64,000 nt of DNA from NCBI GenBank assembly GCA_022410635.1, contig JAJVDF010000018.1, positions 591,495 to 655,494 of the forward strand, written 5' to 3'. The stretch comes from Tretioscincus oriximinensis (Eukaryota; Chordata; Lepidosauria; Squamata; Gymnophthalmidae). The translations under genes and the position numbers were made by a program. Below the pieces are notes generated by a model that saw nothing but the letters and a program-made list of their open reading frames with translations, had not been told where the DNA came from and did not search any database. Below, in pieces: positions 1 to 11,568 of this stretch. Every line of letters starts with the position of its first letter. Positions within the stretch are counted from its first letter, which is position 1.

Positions 1-490
1 GTGTGAGTGACGCAAAAAGATGCGCAACTCTGAAGTAATAACTTCACACTGGCTTTACTTCTGGGTGTGTAGTGTGAGGGATGACAAGTATCCTTGAAGG
101 TGTCTCTCTGTTGGGGAGGGGGAGGAAGGTCTGAGGGTGCTCACTGTCTCTAAATCTTGCTATCATCAAGACAGATGAAGGCAGTGCAAGCTTATTTCCA
201 TGATCATTTCCAGGGCATTCCAAAACAGGAAATCAGAGAATATTAATTCCATGACTTCAACATTTTTGAAGATTGATGTGTGTGGTTCAATGGTACCTTG
301 AACTTCAACTCTGTGCTTTTGAGAAAATATTCAAATTCAAAAGACTTTGTAATCCTTCAGCGTGAGGATAGCTTTTGTGTCAAGCATGTCCTCTGTTATA
401 TTGGTAACACCGTCTACTCATTGAAATACTGTTGTATTACTTTAATATCAGCAGAAAGATCAGATTGTCTCCTGGACAGTCTAGAATAGT
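1..490. other. No identifiable feature
   Basis: Unique-looking AT-rich sequence. One 69-codon frame at 280-489 has no recognisable domain and is of a length expected by chance, so I do not call it a gene. Confidence 0.5.
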
Positions 491-607
491 TCTGAAGAAG
501 TAGACGTGTCTACGAAAGCTTATGCCACCCAGTTTTCCCAAGTTAGTCTCAAAGTGCTGCTAGCTCCTTTGCTGGACTTTCTACTAGACTAACGGCTATT
601 TCTCTGN
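491..607 (+). repeat. Interspersed repeat R1 (palindromic, hammerhead-like motif)
   Basis: This 117-bp unit is nearly identical to 26457-26577 and recurs in diverged form at 1010, 12945, 21279, 35140 and 44892. It opens with CTGAAGAAG (492-500), then a perfect inverted repeat GTAGAC/GTCTAC (500-505, 508-513) followed by GAAAGC (514-519). It ends near 'AACGGCTATTTCTCTG', whose reverse complement is the left end of other copies. Some copies are two such halves head to head, so the full element is probably palindromic. The motif order resembles a hammerhead ribozyme core (see findings). The class is uncertain: a non-autonomous DNA transposon or an end fragment of a retroelement are both possible. 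Confidence 0.75.
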
Positions 608-1009
608 AATAGAATAATTAGGTTACAAACTGTATGCAGATAAAGAATTTCAGAAATTCTCATAATGTGGAGATGTAGTGAACCAGTCACATAATGAATA
701 TGTACTAAATTAAAAGTTACCTGTTGAGGACTAAATGGACAATTATCTAAAACAAAACAAAACCCTGCTTCTGACCTTGTGTATTAAGGAAGTTGGGTAA
801 ATTGGCTTTTCCCCAGCATTGTCTTCTGTACAGTAAATTTGATTCTGCTCTTTGTGGAGTTCTCTAAATTTAGATTATGCCATGTCATATTGCAATCAGA
901 AGTCAATCAATTTGAACACTTTTTAAATATTTGTATCTGCTCTCATATGTGCTCCCAGGATATTATTTCTCCTAGGCGCTATTTATTCAGGATCTAGCAA
1001 GGGCATCTG

Positions 1010-1130
1010 GTAGCACTTTAGAGACTTATAAGAAAAAGGTAGATGTGATGTGTCTAGACTTGTCTACCATAGCTCATGCCACCTACCTTTTTTCTAGTTA
1101 ATCTCTAAAGTGCTACGAGACAATCTTGCT
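1010..1130. repeat. R1 copy forming a large inverted repeat
   Basis: The arms 1010-1042 and 1083-1116 are reverse complements with a few mismatches: GTAGCACTTTAGAGA on the left against TCTCTAAAGTGCTAC on the right. The 40-bp spacer holds a decayed form of the R1 stem and 'GCTCATGCC'. This shows that the family is a foldback structure rather than a simple SINE. Confidence 0.65.
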
Positions 1131-1914
1131 GGACCCTCTGGACCTATTTATTTGGAATCTTTATTAAGAATGTTATTGATAATGGAATCTTTTAAAACAA
1201 CTAAGCAAAATTTTCCCCTTTCTTCAACAGATTCCAACTTACAGATTTGTGGACATGGAGCACAAACTTGTTGTACTAAGAAGATGGAAGAAAGCTATCA
1301 AATGGCTGTTCGGAGAGAGAGAAAAGAGAACATCCAGACTCTAAATTTTGAACTGAAATACATGATTGTTGGTCACACCACAGCCTTTCAAGGTAGGAAG
1401 AGGGATAAACATTGAAGGATTTTTTCTGTGTGTACATAAATCTATTACCATATGTATGTAGGCCCAATCAGATGCATACAAAACTCAGTAATTAAGGTTC
1501 AGCTCACACGGATCTTAATTCCAACAACTATGATCTGGCTCAGGGAACCTTGACAAAGATGCTCTGTCACCTCATTAACTGANGTGGGCTCATTCTGCTT
1601 TTCTTTGGAATCCGGTTGTCTTTTATAACTACCTTGTGATACCTTTATAGCCACAGAATGCCACTGTGGGTATTTTCTAGCCATGGAAGCCCTTTATAAA
1701 ATGTGGGAAGACAGCCACATGCAATAAGGAAAAAAATTGTAAAGGCCATGCAACCATTAAAATAGCTGTCAAAATGGTGAGGTATATTCCCACTTGTGGC
1801 ATTTATTTCTACCTTATGACTTGCAGTAATGGTCAAGTTCTGTAACTAAAACAGAATTAAATTTGACTAAAATCTGTCCTTCCTTGGTTCTGATATTCTA
1901 TATAATGCTTCTAA
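1131..1914. other. No identifiable feature
   Basis: Frames of 101, 63, 61 and 63 codons overlap here on both strands. None has a recognisable domain, and lengths are compatible with chance. I see no splice-bounded exon or repeat I can name. Confidence 0.45.
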
Positions 1915-2213
1915 ACTAGAAGATTTGACCAGCAAGAGGGATAGACCTCTCTGTGATAGTTCCCAAGTTGTGGAATTCTCTCTGAGGTGCACCAGACACC
2001 TAAATTATACAGACACCCATTATAGANATATCTGTTCACCCTTGCCTTTTGGCTGAGCCAAAAATTTCCTGCTCCTTGAAAATTGTGTTGTATATTTAGA
2101 CTGTTGTATTTTTAAATTGTTCTATTTTAATCCACTTTTATCATTTTTAATTGGGATTTGCCCTGAAACCTTTGGGTATCGGGTGGAATATAAATGTAAA
2201 TAAATAAGGAATA
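1915..2213 (+). mobile_element. L2-type LINE, C-terminal and 3'-end fragment
   Basis: The region 1950-1995 reads as a decayed version of the L2 C-terminal signature: 'SVIVPKLWNSL', compared with the family pattern FSVxAPxLWNSLP. It is followed by a T-rich 3' region and the L2 3' end (about 2159-2213), where 'CCCTGAAACCTTTGGGTATCG' leads into an (AAAT)-rich tail. The same tail occurs at 7630-7712, 16372-16426, 40865-40925 and 59085-59162. The copy is 5'-truncated and not functional. Confidence 0.7.
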
Positions 2214-2215
2214 AA

Positions 2216-3884
2216 TAACACTTGTTGGACTTTCTGAACTAAGACTAACATGGCTCTTTCTATGAAATCAACTACCATAGAAAATTTGAATTAGACTGCA
2301 TCCAAACTTACTTCACAATGTCTGGATGTAGATTTATTTATCATGGATGGCTACAAGAGTTATGCACTTTTGTGGGTGAAATGTTGGGGCCTTAGGTTTT
2401 TCATTTGTTTACTATACTTATTTCTTCCTTGTAAGGTATGTAATGAAAATGATGCGAATATCAGGATTGATTCCTTAAATATGTGGAAAAGTCAGTAAAC
2501 TTTAAAAGTGTTTTTTTCAGTCAGCCCAAATGGATAAAAAAATAAAAAGCATTCACATTCAGGTATTCCTGTAATATCCACAATGTGGCTGCAAGTACGA
2601 GGTAGGCCATTCAANGGAACTTTTTTTCTAACTTTGCTTCTCTTTAATGTTTTTAAAAACAATTCAGTGGTAGAATTTTGTTTTGATTTCTGAAATTGCA
2701 TTGTGGTAAAGATGGAAAGACAGAATTTGTCCTTTTTCACAGTTGTGATAAAGTCAGCTTTAGAACTTCATTCAATTTTGCAAATCTTACAGCAAAGTCA
2801 CATGAATCCTACTCTGTATTGAAGGAGGAATATGGAGTCATTGTTGAATGACACTGAGTTATTCAAGAGATCTTCTGGCATCATTACAGAATAAAGCAAA
2901 GGTCAGAATAGATTAACCTGTTGGCCCCTGGGGTCAGTCAAGCAGCTTTATTGCTTGAGTGAGTGAAATCAGTCATTAGGCATTTCAAAGTAGCTTGAAT
3001 TTATAAGCTTTTTACAGAAATGGCCATCTAAATTACTGTATTGTAAATGGTTATAATCTTGCTTTGTTCACTGTAGGTGAGAACATGCCAGAATTTCAGC
3101 TTTGACTTTTTAATGCTCCAAAAGGCTCATTTGTTTGGGTTTGTTTGAGGCTTCAAAAGACTCCCTAAGTCCTTTCTTTAGGTGCCACTGTATGAACATT
3201 CTGTTGCTAAAAAGCTGGGCTGCTTTATTTCTTTTTCTGAAGTCATTGGCTTTGCATTTATTTTGGCTTAAGGTTGCATTGTGGCATCATTATAAAACAT
3301 TAAAGACAGCACATCTCAAATTGGTCTTCTGACATAAGCCTCTTGGAAATTTTGATCAAACTGACTATCAAATTGGACAATTCAAAAGAAACAACTAAAC
3401 AGCCCTTTGACTATTCCATTCCACAATTTGTTAATTTTAGAGAAAAAAAATGTATTTCCATTATTTGACAAAAATGTCAGAAAGGCTGTTTATATTTTAA
3501 TATCATTACTCTCTGTTAGACTTCTGCAATACACTTTTAGGGAAGAATATGTTCAGGCATAAGACAGTGCCCCAAAATAAATAAATACACACATAAATAT
3601 TTTCCACACGTGACTTTCTGGATTCTGGGCTTTCAAATGAATGAGCTGTGAGATGGTGAGTTGATTGTGTATCTTCAAAATATGACCTGGAGGTCTAGGA
3701 TATCTGGGGGAAANCCAACAGAAGCTGGGCAGCATCCGTTTCAAAGAACAGAATTATGCATGTATTATTGTATTGTAGTATTCAAGTAGGAAACTGTAAT
3801 GAGCAATCTGTAGTTCCTCACAGATATACTGAGATAAACTTGCAATAAAGAAGTGAATTTAAATGTCTGCAGTCAAATGCTAGA
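2216..3884. other. No identifiable feature
   Basis: About 1.7 kb of AT-rich sequence. Short frames (63-82 codons) at 2492, 3135 and 3553 have no recognisable domain. No repeat seen elsewhere in the window recurs here. Confidence 0.45.
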
Positions 3885-5745
3885 AGCCCCTGAGCAAAAA
3901 TTGGTGAATTTGAATGCTTAGTGAAGGGTAGCAATATTGATATTATTAGCATAACCGAAACCTGGTGGACTGAAGAAAACCAATGGGATAGTTATCCCAG
4001 GCTACAAACTATGGGAAGTTTGTATACAATACAATACTATATAAAATATAGGAAAGGTTGAATTGGAGGTAGTATAGCCATGCATGTTAAAGAGATTGAA
4101 TCCTATAGACTGGGATTTCTACGTAAACGAGACCAATCCACAGAAGCACAATGGATAACATTATCAAGTCAGAAAACAAGTTTAATATTGGGAGTATGCT
4201 ACTGACCTCCTAACCAAACACCTGAAGGCACTACTTATTTGGAACATGGGGTCATTGAAGCTTTCAAAAAAGGAAGAATAGTTACAATGGGGGGCTTCAA
4301 CTATCCACACATAAACTGGGTAAACTCTTGTTCAACTCATGAAAAAGAAATTAAATTCTTAGATGTGATAAATGATTGCTTCCTATAGCAGGTGGTTTTA
4401 GAACCAACCAAGGAAATCCTGGATTTAGTTCGAAGTAATGAGCAGGATCTAAGATGTAACTTGTGACCATAGCGCAATAATCTTCCACTAGAACCTGGAT
4501 AGATAGTTGTCAAGTTAATCTAACACAGGAATCTTAAACTTTCACACAGGAAATTTTCCTAAAATGAGGAAAATGGTAAAAAGAAAATTAAAAGGAAAAG
4601 TGAGAATTCAAAAAGAGTGGAAACTGTTTACAAATACAATATTAGAGGCTTGAATACAATGCACCCCTTAAAAAAAAGGTTCCACCAAGTCCAATAGGAC
4701 ACCTGTATTGCTTACCAATACAATATGAGAGGTCATTAGAAAAAAGAGAAATGCATTAAAAAAGTAGAAGGGTTTTTCTAGTAAGGAGAATAGAAGGGAA
4801 CACAAATTGTTGCAAACCAAATGCAAGGTAGTAGTCAGGAATGCAAAGAAGAACTTTGAGAAGGACATTGCAAAAATATTAAAAGGAATAATAAAAATTT
4901 AAATATATCAGAAATAGTAATCCTACTAGAAAAGCAGTTGGACCACTACATAGCAATGGACAGAAGGGGATACTCAAGGAAGACATGGAGATTGCGAAGA
5001 GGTTAAGTGATTTTTTTTGCCTCAGTTTTCACTAAAGAGGACAGAGGACATGAATTAGTCTTTTCAGGAAGGTCATCAGAGGAATTAAACTGGACAGAAA
5101 TAACAAGGGAGGAGGTCCTAGCCTTAATAAACTGAACATTAAGAAAATCATGGGATTAGATGTCATTGATGCCAGAATTTTAAAAAGAACTTGGATGTGA
5201 AATTGCTGAACTTATAGCCAAAATATTTATTTTTTCTTTAAGGTCAGGGACTGTGCCAGTAGATTGGATAGAAAACATAACACCAATCTTCAAAAAAGAA
5301 TCCTAAAGTGATCCTGGAAATTATAGATCAGTCATTTTAATATCAGTTCCAGGGAAGTGTTGGAAACCATAATTAAGGATAAAATTACTTAACATATGGA
5401 GAAGCAAACATTGCTGAATGAAAGTCAGTATGGCTCCTGCAAAAATAAATCATGCCTTACAAACTTGTTAGAACTCTTTGAGTGTATTTATAAATGCATG
5501 GATAAGGGGGAACCCATTGATATTGTCTATCTAGACATTCATAAAGCTTTTGATAAAGTCCCTCATCAAAGGTTTCTAAAGAAGCTATACGGTAATGGAA
5601 TAAGTGAACAGATTTTGTCCTCGATTGGACACTGGCTAAAAGACAGAAAGCAGCAGTTAGTAATAAGTGGGCAGTTCTCTGGGTGGAAGGAGGTAAGAAG
5701 TGGAGTGAGACCTTTTTTGCACATTCAAATGGTCCAACTGTTTCA
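3885..5745 (+). pseudogene. L3/CR1-clade LINE ORF2: endonuclease and partial reverse transcriptase, decayed
   Basis: ORF2 of CR1-clade LINEs encodes an apurinic-type endonuclease followed by reverse transcriptase; together they nick genomic DNA and copy the LINE RNA into the nick. The endonuclease part is visible from about 3885: 'ITETWW' (3951-3968), then 'MGGFNYPHINW' (4287-4319), where the catalytic Asp of the family motif GDFN is Gly (codon 4293-4295). The linker and RT thumb-proximal part lie at 4900-5390. An open segment at 5396-5740 carries RT motif A ('YLDIHKAFDKVPHQ') and 'WLKDRKQQLVISGQFSGW', and stops where 'SGVPQGSVLGP' should follow. Several in-frame stops and frame changes are present. 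The 3' half is missing. Its protein closely matches the copy at 32225-34068, so both probably belong to one subfamily. Confidence 0.85.
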
Positions 5746-6111
5746 AACAAAGCAACAGAAAAGTATTTTCTGTCACTTTATGTAACATAGTGGGAACTCT
5801 TCAGTGTACCAAAGAGTAAATGGAGAGAATCCAGAAAGATGCAGGGAGGACTGAGAAACTGGGAGGTTTCTCAAGGTTTTCTAGAGGAAGGGGAGACCCT
5901 ATATCAGGTTAATCCAGGGTATAGGATAGCCCTACAAGTATAAGGTGGGCATTTCAGAGCATCACACAGGAAAACAGTAAGGGAATATAAGTTCTTGTGC
6001 TTGCTTCACTGTCCCCCTGCTGTTTCCTGCTTCTTCCACAATATCACTTCATAATGCTATTTTTCCCGCTCCCATCTGCACGGAGCCTATGGTTTTTGAA
6101 CTCCTAAGTAG
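5746..6111. other. Sequence between two LINE fragments, unassigned
   Basis: I see no family in this stretch. It begins where the L3 frame breaks off and ends at a CR1 3' tip. It may include degraded LINE sequence. Confidence 0.4.
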
Positions 6112-6250
6112 TAGAATCATAGAGTTGGAAGGGACCTCTAGGGTTGACGGGTCCAGCCCCCTGCTCGATGCAGGATTCATTAAACCATCCCAGACAGATG
6201 ACTGTCCAGTCTCTGTTTGAAGACTTTCAGGGAGTCTGAGTGAGCTCCAA
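6112..6250 (-). mobile_element. CR1 LINE 3'-end fragment
   Basis: The stretch from 'AGAATCATAGAGTTGGAAGG' to about 'CCAGTCTCTGTTTGAAGACT' is the reverse complement of the CR1 3' untranslated end, almost identical to 18388-18500. CR1 3' termini carry ATTCTATG-type 8-bp repeats; only about one unit remains here. No coding part is attached, which is typical of heavily 5'-truncated CR1 insertions. Confidence 0.85.
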
Positions 6251-7524
6251 AAACTTGCTATGAGAGTGCTAATGGAAAGATTTGATACTGGCTTAAAATG
6301 TGAAATTGCCAGCAAACCAGTTGGATAGAATGCAGTACTTTAAAAAAACCATAAACCTGCAAACACTCTTTTAATATTTTTTATTACCAAAAGTTTAACA
6401 TTTAACATGTTGAGTAGGTGAAAAATACTATTTCAATAATTTTTGTCACTCAGTCTGAAAAGGGACAGTTTTAGCAGCTGTCAGAGTCACATATAATGAT
6501 TAGTATATAAGACTACATTAAATTAATCACATCTGCACACAGATACTGTTGTTCTTGGATTAGTGCCGGACTCATACATGTGGCTGGGCTTAGTGCTGCC
6601 ACTGATTTCTCTTTTTTAATAAATAGATTTGGAATATTAGCAAACTGCTTCTGGTTCAAACACATAATAAATCAGTTTTTACATAACCATATGCACCTCA
6701 CTGAATACACATAAATNAATAAATAAAAACGATTTGCTTTTTCTCACTTTATTGAAAAGTGCCACTTGATGTGAGGAAAAAGGAATGAATGCTGGTGCTG
6801 AAATCACTCCTGCACTTGGAATCATTATTAATTTCATTCAAATAATGACAACATATTACTCACAATTCTAGTAAATTATTTTATCCTGGAGTGGGACTGG
6901 AATACATAGAAATGGTCCCCCTTTAAAGACTCCATGCTAATAAAAGATATACCAGCCTCAGAGATTTCAGCTCCATTTGAATAAGCTCAATAGCAGTCAC
7001 AGCAGGCATCCACCCCCATTGCTTTCCTCACGTTTACCTAGGCATGAGTTGTAGGGTGGGAATGAAGTGGGGGTGAGGAAGCAGACGTCTAGTGAAAGCC
7101 AAAGATTCCCACAGTGAAGACGTCAGAGCACTCTTTGGAACTCCTATTGATAGCACCCAGCTTGGGACTTTCTCTTATCTGCACTGATGACATAGAATAC
7201 AGTGCTGCAGTTTCCAGAGTTCACCTTAGAAGTGGAGAGCTCAACCATTTATGGAATCTTCCAAACTGTAAATGAGAACCATAGGGATATCAAATGAGAC
7301 ATAATTTTTTGGCAGATTACATTTTCAGCCACCTTCTCTCTCTTTCCTTTCCCTCTTCTTAGACTTAAAATGCTTAGAAAAGGCATGAGAGGGTAGAGAT
7401 GAGATTTCAGAACCACAGAATTGCCAATGTTGAAACAGTTCTTCTTTGTTAGGACTTTTGAGTGTTGGGAGAACATTTTAAAAAAATCAAATAGATCAGC
7501 AAATAAACAATCATATATTTTGGC
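6251..7524. other. No identifiable feature
   Basis: AT-rich sequence up to about 6990, then a more GC-balanced stretch (about 6990-7220) without any coding signature. No repeat family recognised. Confidence 0.45.
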
Positions 7525-7712
7525 GTAGGAACACAGGGCAGGGCCTTTTCATGCTTGACCCTAGTCTTTGATTGAAGAAATGTTATTCTCCTTCCCACTT
7601 TTAGATACTGTTTTTAATGTCAATTTTGTATTTTTGTTTTTATTTTTGGCCACCTTGAGACTTTTGGGTATAGGGAGGGGTATAAACAAACAAACAAATA
7701 AATATTTTTTCC
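7525..7712 (+). mobile_element. L2 LINE 3'-end fragment
   Basis: This aligns along its length with the 3' part of the L2 copy at 58985-59150: 'GAAGAAATG' then a pyrimidine-rich stretch, a T-rich run, and the terminal hairpin-like end 'CCTTGAGACTTTTGGGTATA' followed by an (AAAC)/(AAAT) tail. Non-coding fragment. Confidence 0.75.
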
Positions 7713-8267
7713 TTCCAGTCCGTAAGGCAAGAGAATTGCAAGATAGATCAGACACATGTATTAAACCAGGAGGCCATTTAATCTGTTTTGGGATTAATTG
7801 GTACAACATCTGACTAATTAATTGATGAAGCACTTGATTAAAACAAGGCTAGATTTCTTACCTAAAGTCTTAGGTGGCTGCATGCAGTCTTTCCTAGTTT
7901 CTGCTATAAGCCTCAAACCATGCATGAAGAATGAGAAATGTGTTCCTAAGGGACACCTAATTGCATGTGTTACATGAAAGTACGTTGGGAAGGCAGAGGC
8001 AATTGAAAATCTTACCTTAATCCATCTGGGGTTCAATGAACTGAAATTGGCAGGTGGGAGTGATGTTCTTCTTTTACCCTTAATCTTAATTCAAAGTGGA
8101 TCAAGGAACAGTGATGCTGAGGCTCTAGCTTCATGATATGGAATTTCAGTACTTTACTGCAGAAATACTTACAAAATTGGATGTGTGGTGTTTTACATTG
8201 CATGTCTCATCTGTTCACTGTCTTTGAAGTGGAGAAAGAAAGAATTAACATTTAAATATGTTAATTT

Positions 8268-8335
8268 GGCTTGTATTCTTAACAGCCTTAGACCTTTGGG
8301 TACAGGAAGGTATAGAAATGTAAATAAATAATAAT
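8268..8335 (+). mobile_element. L2 LINE 3' tip
   Basis: The string 'CAGCCTTAGACCTTTGGGTA' and the following 'GGAAGGTATAGAAATGTAAATAAATAA' type tail match the L2 3' terminus seen at 2159 and 59085. Only the last 60-70 bp are recognisable. Confidence 0.6.
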
Positions 8336-10039
8336 TTTCAATATATTGGAAATAGCATCAGCAACTAGCCATTTTGACAGACTGAAAGATAAGTATGTTC
8401 AAGTGCAGTGAAAGTAAGCTGAATACAGTCCCTTCCACACTACAGGGTAAAATTCAAAATGGGGTTTAAATCCGGCATAATGTAATCCCCCCACCCATTT
8501 ACATTACCTCAAAAATCAGTGCTGAGCTGACGAGAGGGGGCACACAAAGGACCAGGAAGTCATTACTGCGTATGTCAGCCAGCTTTGATTCTCATGTCAG
8601 CCAACTCCTTCTTGTTGTATCCAAGCCCCTTGATGGTATGACAGTCACCCAGGGCTCAAGGCAGGTTCCCATTGGAAGGAGAGGTATTTTGTGCTGATGT
8701 CTGAAAACACCAGCAACCTCTCCTTCCACAGCAAAGGAGCTTTTTCCTGGGTGGGATCTGGGAAGGTGGTGGAAGCTCCATTGCCCTGTATGGCAGAGGC
8801 ATCATGATGATTCTAACAATTCAGTAGGAGAACCTTGTGTGGTATCAGCCTGAGGGTCTTTTTATAAAATAAGCACCTACAAGATTCCTACATTCACTTT
8901 CACTATGAAGTCTAGCAATTCCTAGCAATTTGCCATTCATTAGATGTTACTGGTCTTATTTGTTAGGGATTTCAGGAGCTTTGTAGCTATCCCATCCCAC
9001 CTTTAGCCACCCCNCCCCATCCCTCCCAAACTTTGACTTGCCCCAAGAGTGTTCTAAAGGGGGACATGAATTTAAAATATTTTCTTGGAGTTCCTAGGGC
9101 CTTAAGAATTCCTCACGGGCTTCCCTAATAATCTTTGTGAACATACCTTTAATCTTGGGCAGCATTTGCTATTTCTTCTCCAGAGAACAGATCCCAAAAA
9201 GAAAATACATATTGATACTCAGGTAATAGGTTAAAATGCTTCACATGTAGACCACAAGGGTGGCTATGGAAGTAATATCACAAAATGTGACAATAAGGCT
9301 TTGTTTACTGCAGCCAACCAAAAAGGAGGCTCTCCTCCAAACACTTTGAATGAAGTGGCAACAGGTGCTGTGTGTGAAACCAGAGAGAGCGAGAGAGATC
9401 TGGCACTGCTCCTGTCATTTTTATGCTGAGGGTAATTTGAGGTAATGAGAATCCAAATGCTGGTAATTTATTCATTCTGTTGCAGTTTTCTCTGGGGAAA
9501 GACAGGACATGTTCTTTGAAACTTATCCCAGGCTTCAGTCAGTGAATTAGCAAGTATTAGGGGATATGGGGAAATGGTTTGTTTTAAACTCAACTGTTTG
9601 AAACAAATTGGATTTTGATTTGATTTGGAGCATTTTTTTCAGGTTCATTTGTTCTTAGAGGAAGGCAGAATTATAGTTTCATTATAATTATGGTGGAGCT
9701 GATCTGACATAAAATAAAAGATACCTTGGACAAGAAGATGCATTTGAAGCTTTTGCCAGAATGGTTCCTGGGAAACATTCTGTCTTTCTCAGATTTCTGG
9801 GTTAGTTCCAATTTAATAAAAAGTAATGTAGCCCTGTTCTAGGGCAAGCAGGGGAACAAACGGCACTATTTCCTGATGCTTCATATTGTTCAGGTATCAT
9901 CACAGTTCACTTATGGCATGTAGGGAGAGAAATGGGGCACATCTCTGAGTTGAGAACTGATGCTATAGCTTTGTGATGAAGCAATGAAGGACCAATTTTG
10001 ATCTATGCTATTTCCAGGACATACCCTGTGTAAAGCTTG
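8336..10039. other. No identifiable feature
   Basis: About 1.7 kb without a recognised family. The part 8440-8810 is more GC-rich than its surroundings but has no supported reading frame. The rest is AT-rich. Confidence 0.4.
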
Positions 10040-10548
10040 AACATAAGAACATAAGAAAAGCCTTACTGGATTGGGCCAGAGTTCATCTAGTCCAGCATTC
10101 TCACACAGAAGCCCACCAGATGCACCTGGCAGTCTGAACAGAAGCAGCAAAATATGCACCTGTTCAAAACTCCCTGCAAATGGTATTTCAAGAGTCCTGC
10201 CTGTTGCTCCATCCCGGAGGCAGCATCCAGACACCCATCCTAGTAACCATTTATACCCTTGGTGTCCATAAATCTGTCAGTCCTTTCTTGAAACTATCCA
10301 AGCTGTTAGCTACCATCACCTCCTCAGGAAGTAAATTCCACAGGCCGATGACTCTCTGGGTGATTTTCTGCCCATGAGTTTCAAGGAGTGTCCTCTGGTC
10401 CTAGTGTTGTGTGATATAGAAAACATTTTTTCTCTATTCATGCTATCTGTCCCATGAATGATTTTGTACACTTCAATCAGACTACTTCTCAAATGTCGTC
10501 TTTCAAGGTTGAAGAAGCCCAGACGTTGCAGCCTGACTTCTCCACCAG
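10040..10548 (-). mobile_element. L3-type CR1 LINE, 3'-end fragment
   Basis: On the minus strand this reads through the C-terminal ORF2 coding sequence into the 3' end. The terminal 8-bp repeat is visible at 10044-10060 as 'ACATAAGAACATAAG' (reverse complement of (TTCTTATG)n). Next come 'CCTTACTGGATTGGGCCAGA' and 'TCATCTAGTCCAGCATTCTC', shared with 47362 and 41489. The far end (10490-10545) encodes the decayed 'LERRRLRGDLIEVYK' region. It is 5'-truncated and disrupted; no intact frame. Confidence 0.85.
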
Positions 10549-11476
10549 GTGCTATTCTGAATTATATCCCAGATTAAAAACCTACAACTGCATGCTGGTG
10601 TTCTGCTCAAAGGCTTTCATAGCACATTACCTTACGGATAGTAAGTCCCAAGTGGACCAGATGCTGAGATATGATAAAAGCCCTTGGGGGCACTATTTGG
10701 TCTTGGGTGCTACATTTATTTGCAGGGTATTATATATATTTCTTATATTGGGTATCTCTAGTTTTTTAAAGACAGAGAATTGACAAAGGCCAAAATAACA
10801 AAAAAGATTAGACTTTCTTCTTTACCTTAGCATTTTTTTAAATCCACGTGGGAAATAGCAGAAGGAGCAATGAATCAGTTGCACTGTGATGTGAGGAAGG
10901 TGTTTTTTAAACTTAGAAAATAATAAGTGAAACATTCAGTTCTTTGTAACTGTAGATTCCCTATGGTCTATTCAGTATTCATTGTATTCCATTACACTCA
11001 GCTTAGTTTTGCTAGTTTTGCCAAATTTAATCTTTCTAGGACTGCAGGTGTTTTTTTNAAAAAAAACTTTTAATTTTGTTGGTAATAGGCATCAATCGTA
11101 GTCTATGAATCCACTATTCTTCTGCTTTTTGGTGAATGTAGTTTCTTGCCAGACATCTTGCTTATTTAGAGTATGACTTCCATACAAATGACTGGAAATA
11201 TATTAAACATTAAAAGTCCTCAATCTGTGAAGCTCCATACCTATATACCCATGTTTTCAATAATTGTTTGTCCTTAGAGACGGAAGGCATATGTACTTAG
11301 TTTCACTTTTCAGTCCCTGTAGTTTATTTTAAACCTTCCCTGGTTTAAGTGGTGGCTAATAAGGTGTGAAATTGAGAAGAAATAGTTTTAATTTCCCTGC
11401 ACATTTTTTGGTGGTTACCAGAAAAAAAGCAGACAGAAGTGCTGCATCTTTAATAGGGTGCAAATTCTAACATAGG
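10549..11476. other. No identifiable feature
   Basis: AT-rich sequence with a single N in a T/A homopolymer junction near 11058. The 109-codon frame spanning 10454-10783 is largely a shadow of the L3 fragment. Confidence 0.45.
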
Positions 11477-11568
11477 GTGCTGTTCTTGTTGAAAATGCTT
11501 CTTTTTTACAACTATAAAATATACGACTTTGTCCTTTTTTCTGTTAATCCTTACAGATGGTAACAGGA
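11477..11568 (+). repeat. Unclassified repeat D, copy 1
   Basis: This is homologous to 14405-14518. Shared landmarks in the same order are 'AAAATGCTTCTTTTTTA' / 'AAAATTGCTTCTTTTTTA', 'CCTTTTTTCTGTTAATCC' / 'CCTTTTTTCTGGTAATGC' and a terminal 'GGTAACAG' / 'GGTACAG'. I do not recognise the family; true ends are not visible. Confidence 0.5.

Noticed and set aside
10454..10783. 109-codon plus-strand frame
   Set aside because: Mostly antisense shadow of the minus-strand L3 fragment followed by unrelated sequence.
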